The position numbers and the translations under genes were made by a program. DNA of 64,000 bases from Ciona savignyi (Eukaryota > Chordata > Ascidiacea > Phlebobranchia > Cionidae), in NCBI GenBank assembly GCA_000149265.1, contig CH003244.1, positions 920,396-984,395 of the forward strand. The letters run 5' to 3'. Below the pieces are notes generated by a model. It worked only from the letters and a program-made list of their open reading frames with translations. It ran no database searches and was not told the origin of the DNA. Numbering within the stretch: the first letter of the stretch is position 1; each line of letters opens with the position of its first letter. Shown here piece by piece: positions 56,608 through 64,000 of the stretch.

Positions 56608-58236
56608 CTTCCCTTAAATCATTTCAGTAATAATGCAAAAAAGCTCTGAAATTAGAATGCTTATTATTAAAACTTTTTCAAGCAAATTATGTTACCATTT
56701 ATAATCTAATAACCTAATCACTAGACGTGTATAATCTCTGCTTTCAGTGGGAAGGTATAAAATACGTGCGCTGTCGCATGCGGTAATAGCATCAGCAGCT
56801 AAACTATGCTAAGCATGATATACTAGCGTTGAATAACTTGTGAGTACTATACACCGATATAAAACAATGTATACTGCGTGCATCTATTTATTTCACATTC
56901 AAGTTGACACATTTATTGTCTCTACCAATCAAGTGCTGCGTTTTGACATCTGCAAAAGGTTCCAACATCACTATGAGCCAACGTACCAGGAAATAATGTT
57001 TGCTTTTTGCTTACCTAAGGTACCGGATATCCCGCCATTATATGCTGTCGGTGGTTATGTGAGTGGGCCAGATTAAACATATTGTGTTGTAAAAATGAGC
57101 TTTTTATTTGGTATTATAAAGTGATTTCATTATCACTATTGCTTACAACGGAGTTTCTAGGGCTAGGCTGTAGCCTACTATATGCGCACCACTCGTACCA
57201 TATTTGTAATGCGAGTACATTCTGTATTCCACTGTCAAACTGTACGCAGGTTTAAAACTGGTCGCTAGCTATAGTCGGTTGTGCCCTTTTAAAGGAATGT
57301 TTTGATTATATACACAACACAAGTTATAGGAATGTCTCAATTATACACAACACATTGCAATAGCTCCGATAACCCGACAGTGGGCGCAACGTAATCTGAC
57401 GATTGCTCGTGTGTTAACCCCCTGGTTTTTCCCATTCACTGGGATAAACATAATTATCATATCATAACATGTATTGATTAGCTATTACTTTTTTTGCATT
57501 TCAGGTCTTGATCCCTCCCTGATTTTTTAAACAGTAGTATTTTTATTACAGACAAATTATATATATAATCGTTATTGTTTTTTAAACGAGTGTGCGGTGT
57601 GATTTTTTAGTGTGTGGTGTGCTTTTTGTTGTCCTCTGTGAGGATGCCTAAAACAACGCATAATATTCTACTACTTTCCCTCTATGAGCTTTATTCTACA
57701 AAAATATATTTCTTGGACAGGTTGAGACCAGGTTGTAGACGTAGACGATGACATACATAACTGGCTTCAAAACTGGTACCGTGGTCAAAAAAAAATTGAA
57801 AACCACTGGCATATACTTAATGTCAAGACACCTGGTGGAAAAATAGAAAAAAAGAGTGTGTATTGCTTTCTTTAAAGAGCATTTTGCATGGTCAGTGTGA
57901 CGTAGGATGACCAGTCGTAAGGTGGATGGTTCAATACCTGTCGGTGGGTTAGCAGCCAAAAGAGAATGGTATCGTAAGCGTCAAAAAAATTCATCATAGC
58001 AAAACTCAACAATCATTTGCGCATATGAAACAAGATAAATGCCTTCACAGAAGAAAAACGCAAAACTGTAGTCCGCCGCATTCTTGTAATAGCAAGACAC
58101 TGTACAACAAAGGGGGAACATCGTAAAAGCATCATGCTTCTGGTTAAAAAACATGGGTCGTAGGGTAAAAATGAAAACAGTAGTTGCTAACAGAGGGATA
58201 GATGTATCAACCACATTAACAAATTTAGTTAATTGT
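56608..58236. other. 5' flank of lectin gene 2, end of unit 2 and following spacer
   Basis: No gene recognised. It contains a truncated SINE (57247-57465) and the block matching the end of unit 1 (57760-57940). The plus ORF at 56840-57076 has no domain or splice support. Confidence 0.45.
57247..57465 (+). mobile_element. SINE (family 1) with internal deletion and duplication
   Basis: Plus-oriented. aaactggtcgctagct is followed by a shortened middle, a repeated 'tacacaacaca' piece and the normal 3' part to cactgggataaacat. The tRNA-like head is missing. Confidence 0.8.
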
Positions 58237-58775
58237 TTAATTTCGATGCTGAAGATTAATTGTCTCTGTTCGACTTGTTTCACGGTGTGCAGTTAACTGT
58301 ACATTTGGAATTTTTAGTAACAGTTTTGACGCTAATAAAACACGTAATCGGTACAAACAGTAGGTTAAAATTTGTAGAAGAGGAATTCCGATGAGCAAAA
58401 GTCCAACAGTAAAACCAATCGCAAAAGTCGAATTTCCTCGCCAATCTAGCACATTGTACACATCCGAAATCACGTCCGACCAATGTAACGAGAGATTAAA
58501 TATCATATACAGCGAGCCAAAGAGTATTGGTTGATAAAAATGCATTAAGCGAATAGGCAGATCTGTCACCAGTATTTCAACCACTGCCAGAACAGAGTTA
58601 ATGGCGTGAACATGTATGTTCACACTAAGTATGGACGTCGATTGGTCGACTTCTCCCTGCGACGTGCCGAGCCAGTATAGGATAGTTACTCCAAACGCAC
58701 TTGTAACGTAGATGTTCAAAAGAATCCATACTATGATGTGATAAACGCGGAGACGATTCGAACTTGACGAAATCT
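58237..58775 (-). CDS. Rolling-stone-like multi-pass membrane protein, terminal exon
   Basis: The exon opens after a ttttccag acceptor with phase 2 and encodes 178 residues to the stop, so upstream exons are missing from the model. Family signatures of Drosophila rolling stone (rost) proteins are visible: YHIIVWILLNIYVTSAFGVT, HAINSVLAVVEILVTDLPIR, FYQPILFGSLYMIF and YNVLDWRGN. Four hydrophobic helices are apparent, with a basic, polar tail. Rost proteins act in the plasma membrane, the founder member in fly myoblast fusion; the role here is unknown. A hydrophobic frame near 59000 on the same strand could be another exon but I could not join it. Confidence 0.75.
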
Positions 58776-59385
58776 CTGGAAAAATTTTCGTTTTTTAGCC
58801 AATTGTTGTTTGACTATTTTTTTTAATCGTATAGAAACGGGTCTAGAACAGGGTTGATGTTACACCCGTAGTTTATGTAAACTACCTCTAAACCGTTCAA
58901 AAAATAACCCAGCCACCAAAAAGAAATTATGTACAAATAAGAAAGTACGACGAATAGTACACGAAATTAAATAACCAGTTTTGTATGTCCAGGGTCCACA
59001 GAACAATTAAAAAGTAATAGCGCACAGTTGGTTGGGCATACTGGGCCAGGGCTAGTTTATCGGTGTTGAATGTGTGGTTATAGTTATGTCTACGTTGTAA
59101 TGAACAAATGCGATATCTTTACTGTAATCCGACTGTGGACATAATGTAATTGCCCGTATTATAAGCCCTACTGTGCTTCTTATCACACGGAGAAAGATAT
59201 TCAATTTTGGGGATATTTATGTTTTGGACATTCCATTACTTTTATTACAACCCATTATGCAACTGATCATGTGACCGCCGACGCTCTTACCGATTAAGCT
59301 AACCGGCCTCACCCTTGTGTTAGGTAGAAATTGTACTACCGAACTCATAATGCATAATTACAAGTTTAAAACGATATCTATTTTT
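58776..59385. other. Upstream region of the rolling-stone-like gene
   Basis: Probably contains further exons of the minus-strand gene that I cannot place. A tRNA-like head (minus strand, about 59245-59310: ttagcttaatcggtaagagc) may be an old SINE or tRNA relic. Confidence 0.35.
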
Positions 59386-59686
59386 AGGATAGGATAGGAT
59401 AGGATATTCATCTTTATCCCCGTGAATGGGAAAACCAAGGGGGTTATCACACGGGCAATCGTCAGATCACCTCGCGCCCATCGTCGGGTTACCGGAGCTA
59501 TTGCAGTGTGTTGTATATGATAGACACGTTCATTCAATTTGGTAGAACCCATTAATCCGCTGGGTTCAGGCAATGTCCGTAAAGTGCCTTGCCCAAGAAC
59601 ACAAGCGACTAGCTAGCGACCAGTTTCGCACCTGCAACTTTTCGACTGAAAGGCGACGCACTTAACCGTTAGATCAACCGGCCGGA
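59386..59686 (-). mobile_element. Full-length SINE (family 1), well preserved
   Basis: Minus-oriented with four aggat units in the tail, body blocks close to consensus and a complete tRNA-like head (gatctaacggttaagtgcgt). Just outside the head, the string agaccaaccggccggacta is repeated twice more (59694-59740). Confidence 0.93.
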
Positions 59687-59797
59687 CTAAAAAGACTAAA
59701 AAGACCAACCGGCCGGACTAAAAGAGACCAACCGGCCGGACTTTTATAACATTGTTTACCATTGGCCGGTCTGTCACTGGGCTGAGTCTCTGTAACA

Positions 59798-60383
59798 ATG
59801 ACGTCACATAGCGTTTGTGACTTAGGTTCACGCTTCAACCCCAAGAAAACCATCAAGACAACTGAAGAAGCTGTAGATATGATCATATTATATTTTTCCC
59901 TCCAAAAGTCTGTACACTTGACCAGCGATTATCAAACGTTCACTAAGTGCGGGCCCAAAACAAGTTCTTTAAAATCTCAACAATCCGTAATCATTAGCGT
60001 AAAAAGTAGTAAGAACTAAAGAGTGTCAAACACATCCACCACTATTTTTAAAACCCTGTTAAGTGTATGGTCTATTTTGTGCATGCAAAAAACAATCGGG
60101 TTCCCTGCTGACTACCTTATCACCGTTGGTATATCTTATATAAAGTGTATAAGGTTTTTTGGACATCGAAAAACAGGGAACAGAAACTTACCAAAGTAAA
60201 GTACCATTACCCCTTGCGCCCAGTGGGTGAGATACGCGATGTAATGCGCATCAGAGTTGACCGCAATGTCAAAAATGAACCAACACCATGTGTATACGAA
60301 CATAAAGAACTTGTAGCACAGGACAATTTTCTTGTTTTGGCACCACTTGAAAATAAAACAAAATATGAAACACTGGATTTCGG
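59798..60383 (+). CDS. Possible exons of an unrecognised gene
   Basis: Two open stretches on the plus strand look non-random. 59798-60019 starts MTSHSVCDLGSRFNPKKTIK. About 60141-60383 contains YPLRPVGEIRDVMRIRVDR and ends ...ETLDFG at a GG|gtaagg donor, with an acceptor-like tatataaag before it. I recognise no domain. No downstream exon was identified, so this is a weak call. Confidence 0.25.
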
Positions 60384-61318
60384 GTAAGGCTAACTTTATT
60401 TAAACAGTAAAAAATCAAACAATCCATCTAATTTTGACAAGTAATCTACAGCAACATTAAATAATTTAACTTATCTCAATGTTAGTGTGTCCGACTGTTT
60501 CGTCCTTGGGTAATCCCCGTAAAACGGACACATTTTCACGCCCCATGGAAATAACATGATTATTTGACAATAAGAAAAACCGAGAGTTGTATAACGAGGA
60601 CAATGAAAATAATAATAAAACAGTACGGTCGTGCGGCCGAATGCTTAGCGCCACCGATACGTATACAAACTTCTATACAAAAACGGCCCTAGTGTTTAGC
60701 CCATCTTGGGTGCGAAACTTGGCTCGCGTAAAACAGAATAAAACCAAAGTGAGGGGTGCTACATACGCTGTCAATCAGCAGTCATTTTTATTAATAACTG
60801 TTTTATAGCATGGTCTAATAAGTTCAAGTGCTGAGCAAGTAGGTTTTTAGTGGCGGAAGATTGTGTTGTCAACTTGCTCCACGTTATCAAGTAAGGCATA
60901 TTATATCGGTCAAGAACGACGATATCTTACATATGCAAGTAGGTTATTCACCCATCATGAGCGAGAATCAATAACGCAAGGAAAGTTGTAATAGTGAAAT
61001 ATAGCGGTCCTAGTGTTCACATTGTAATACTCGTATTGCATTTGTGTAAATCCAAGGACATTCAGACCTTCTGAAATCTGCAAGGAACTCACGAAATAAT
61101 AGATAGAGTCAAGAACTCATATTAAGTTAATGTGTTAGAGCGCAATATTAATGTATATATAAACATCCAGCGAGGTGTTTTACGACTAATTTGCCATTTC
61201 CCCATAGGACGTGTTTATTAGAAAACTATGTGCCTTGTTTTAACCTTATACATGGTGGTTATAAATGTCACAAATTAAGACTTAAAATTTTATACAAGCA
61301 ACATAAACTAAAAAGATG
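60384..61318. other. Unassigned DNA with a family-2 SINE
   Basis: Holds the family-2 SINE at about 60622-60745. Nothing else recognised. Confidence 0.4.
60622..60745 (+). mobile_element. SINE (family 2)
   Basis: Head tacggtcgtgcggccgaatg, middle ttctatacaaaaacggccct and box B-like cttgggtgcgaaacttgg match the copy at 53194. It belongs to the second, type II tRNA-like SINE family. Confidence 0.7.
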
Positions 61319-61375
61319 TGTCAGAAGTGGGATTCGAAGCCACGCCTCCATTCGGAGACCAGAACTTGAGTCTGG
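61319..61375 (-). pseudogene. 3' half of tRNA-Leu(CAA)
   Basis: The minus strand has the anticodon arm CCAGACTCAAGTTCTGG (anticodon CAA at 61366-61368), a long variable arm, a T arm GTGGCTTCGAATCCCAC and the acceptor 3' strand TTCTGACA. The 5' acceptor strand and D arm are absent; AT-rich DNA stands there. The T loop also has one change from the usual GGTTCGAATCC. So it is a truncated gene or retroposed fragment, not a working tRNA. Confidence 0.85.
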
Positions 61376-63657
61376 TATCAAGTAAACATTGATTTAAAAA
61401 TAACCTGGAGTAGGTAAAAACATTCTTTGGGGCAGAGTCCAAACGTCAAGTTGCAAAATTGGAATTCTTCCTTGAATGATAAATGATGCGTTGATTGATT
61501 TATTCGAAGTATACCTTCGCTTTCGGGCAAGCTGTTTCGTGAAGCTACGTCATACATCTTGTTTTCAGTCAATTTCATGATCTTATGTTAATTCAAAGAT
61601 TTTGCTATACATATAATGTTAAAATAAGAAAGATAATTTATAATCATTATATGCATATATCCTATACGAGAAAAATATAACCTTAATCATAATCTTCACA
61701 ATTCGATCCAAAACAATTTTTTGCTCAGACAAGATATGAGGTGCGTGTTTCTCAGGTTTATCTCCCAGCTTAAGATAACGAACAGTTGTGATAATACGAC
61801 CCCTCGTTAGTTTTTAGGTTTCCTGGATCTACTTTAGCGTGTTTTGCACGTGGCACATTTCTAGTTTTTTTGGCAATCGGGTTAAGTTTCGAACCCATGG
61901 TAGGCTCATCGGTAAGACTTTTCTTTTACACAGAAATCGGTATATGAAGAGTTAAGTTAAACATTCAGCCACATGTTTTAATTCCAATCCAATAAAATAA
62001 GTAAGTTGATGCAACGTCCACTGACTGCCTTACCAAATACACAATAAATAGCGAATGGGTTGGATTTAACCACCTTTCCGGTCATCACATCGCATTATAG
62101 CTGACAAGCTATTGATAGGTTTTCGTACAATTAATATGACACACATGCTTATGTCTTAAAGCACTTTCGATCCGTAATATGACACAAATGTATGCCTGTC
62201 TTGAAGCACTTTCGATCCGTATTTTATTGTAAAAACCTATCGTTTACACATGCGCTAGCGTATAGGCTATATACCCCTATTACGATTTTTAAGTCGTTCT
62301 TTTGCCGCCTGATCCTGTCCCACAACGACAACAAGATATAACTCAAATTAGCACAAGGCGGAGTTGTGTTCGTTGTTAGTTGTACACAAATGAAAGGAAA
62401 ATGTAATTCGAACTAGTGACTGCCTTATAACACAAAGCATGGATTGGATTACAACCACTATCACAAAACTCGATTGAAAATAATCTTTTTTTGCTCTTTA
62501 ATTAGCGTGTTGGGTTACTACGCGTGGGTGGTGACAAGAATTAAATGGATGGAAAAATTGAGAAACAAACTTAAGAGTACGGTGGTGTATTTTTGCCCTA
62601 TCAAAACATACAAGTCAATATAACACTTGTCATTTAAAGTCTTATCAGAAGATTGTACAAATATTTTTTATATCTTTCAATTGTAAAAGTTGCTACTGCG
62701 TTTTAATTGCACCAAAGATTGCCACAAAAGACAACAATTTAAATATTTTTCAGTTGTATCGACTCCATGATGTTTCTATTCCTTTTTATAAATTAAAACT
62801 TGTCACATAAGTTTGCATAGGGTGGGCGGGTATACTTCTATTAGGTATCAACCATTATTGCACAGGCGTATATGGCTATTAAGACGTAACAGCTACATCA
62901 AAAGCGGGAATTCTTGACGTCATGCGAAAACATTGATTGGAACTTTTTGGTGAACATTTCGCATCTTTCATCTGCAAATTAAAATTTTAGGTTAACTGGC
63001 GCAAACGAGGATTGTTTCTTTTATGTCTGTTGTATTATTTTAAGCCGTAAAATTATTAAAATCCGATAAGAACTTTTGGAATTGACAAATAACTTGTCTA
63101 ATTAAGTAATAAGATATTCGTGTGTGTTTTATTGTAGAAACAAAAAATAAACAACTAAAGAGTGAATACATGGCATTTAATTTACTGCATTTTCTACTGA
63201 AAATAAACGCGACTATCCTATTATATGCAAGATTTCGTTAAATGACATGTGCAAAACGGTGTGAACCTTTAGTAAAACCAGGTTTTCCATTGATTCTCAA
63301 GTTCCGCGTTTCAAAGAATTTGTAGACTGTGTAAAAGGTCATTGGGTCGTGCATGGAGACTTCTAGAAACTTCCGAGCTGGCACCAGGTCGTGCATCCCA
63401 ACCGAACGTTATGAATCTCAGAGCTGGTAGAACCTGTAGGTTGTCGGTACATCAGTGGGGGAAAGGTGACGTAGCGGGTTCTCAGTATGGTGGATTAAAA
63501 GAGACGTGTGTGCTTTTTTTTGACTTGTCACACAGTTATTATATTACTTTAGTCGTAAAAGTATGTTAATTTTACTCTACCTCTTCCAGTATACAATGTA
63601 GAGCCTATTTAACCGGAAAAATAATAGGAAAATACATTGTTTTACACTCACACCTAC
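61376..63657. other. Unassigned DNA at the right end
   Basis: No gene recognised over 2.3 kb. A box B-like string ccatgggttcgaaacttaac (minus, near 61880-61905) may be tRNA/SINE debris. A direct duplication of about 46 bases containing gcactttcgatccgta lies at 62131-62222. TGACGTCA occurs at 62915-62922. The ORF at 63342-63569 has no domain. Confidence 0.4.
62131..62222. repeat. Two-copy direct repeat of ~46 bp
   Basis: aatatgacaca.atg...aagcactttcgatccgta occurs twice in succession with several differences between copies. Confidence 0.8.
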
Positions 63658-63711
63658 CTGTTGCTTTGATAGCAAAACCTCAATGATTTCATCATCTGAT
63701 GTTTTCAACCG
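63658..63711 (-). CDS. Candidate 54-bp internal exon of a gene continuing beyond the window
   Basis: The minus strand has a ttttcacag acceptor, an open frame RLKTSDDEIIEVLLSKQQ of exactly 18 codons, and a gtaggtg donor. Length, phase 0 and both splice sites agree, but no family is recognisable in so short a piece. The remaining 290 bases to the window end contain another gtaact donor-like site (near 63855) but no clear exon. Confidence 0.4.
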
Positions 63712-64000
63712 CTGTGAAAATAAGGAAAAGAATCACAATTACTGGAATGGGGTGCATTTGTACTAAGAAGATTGGAAAAAGGAAGGAGCATTGAAACATG
63801 GAAAGTTGTCAAAGTAAAGGGAAATTAACATTTCTAATGGAACAACTTTAGTTACCTCCTTAGGTGCATACTACATCAGACAATTACACCTAAAAAAAAA
63901 TAAAAATAAGAAAATAATTTTAAAAACTTGCCCTATGTGGGGGTAATTCTCCTAAAAGGTAGTTAAACAGGGTAGGTATTTAAATCCGGTTTAACCTACC

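Larger units (their letters stand above)
50323..57940. repeat. Tandem duplication unit 2
   Basis: Second copy of the unit defined at 41183. It starts within the CUT-ZF exon 15 sequence and ends at ggttcaatacctg. Unit-specific insertions are a family-2 SINE (about 53173-53356), a hAT MITE (55789-56262) and a SINE (57247-57465). It lacks the LTR element of unit 1. Confidence 0.93.

Noticed and set aside
58950-59110. Minus-strand hydrophobic frame (QPTVRYYFLIVLWTLD...) as a further rolling-stone exon
   Set aside because: Attractive in composition, but no acceptor and donor pair in the needed phase was found, and no clear family motif.

Overview
The window looks like nuclear DNA of a tunicate, most likely a Ciona species. 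This is inferred from animal-type genes with short GT-AG introns, AT-rich intergenic DNA and dense tRNA-derived SINEs; no species assignment can be proven here. It contains one assembly gap (18907-19006).

Layout. (1) 1.6-15.0 kb, minus strand: two tandem ten-exon genes for the SPTLC1 subunit of serine palmitoyltransferase. Copy B (8449-15041) is intact. Copy A (1599-7839) has one extra base in exon 9, and its exon 6 is almost identical to that of copy B, which points to local gene conversion. (2) 15.0-17.4 kb: SINEs and hAT-type MITEs, one nested inside a SINE. (3) 17.4-20.1 kb, minus: a six-exon ficolin-like gene (signal peptide, short collagen stretch, fibrinogen domain), with an inverted SINE palindrome next to the gap in one intron. 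(4) 20.1-28.3 kb: mostly non-coding, with one decayed ORF cluster, a 484-bp hAT element and a SINE. (5) 28.4-43.0 kb, plus: a 19-exon gene for an 824-residue protein that joins a ONECUT-like CUT domain, a degenerate homeodomain and nine C2H2 fingers. One of its 3' splice sites is built from a 27-bp minisatellite. (6) 41.2-57.9 kb: a tandem duplication. Each unit carries the last exons of the CUT-zinc-finger gene (plus) and, convergent to them, a membrane C-type lectin gene (minus). Unit 1 has a 3.1-kb LTR retrotransposon in the lectin intron and a 2-bp tail frameshift. Unit 2 has a hAT MITE and a second-type SINE instead. (7) 58.2-58.8 kb, minus: terminal exon of a rolling-stone-like membrane protein. 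(8) 58.8-64.0 kb: a full SINE, a tRNA-Leu half, possible isolated exons and otherwise unassigned DNA.

Exon models were built by hand from splice sites, reading-frame phase and family similarity. Five multi-exon models (SPTLC1 B, ficolin-like, CUT-ZF, lectin 1 to its early stop, lectin 2) close to exact multiples of three. SPTLC1 A misses by exactly one base. The genes do not form one pathway: SPTLC1 belongs to sphingolipid synthesis, the ficolin-like and lectin genes look like innate recognition proteins, and the CUT-ZF protein is a predicted nuclear regulator.
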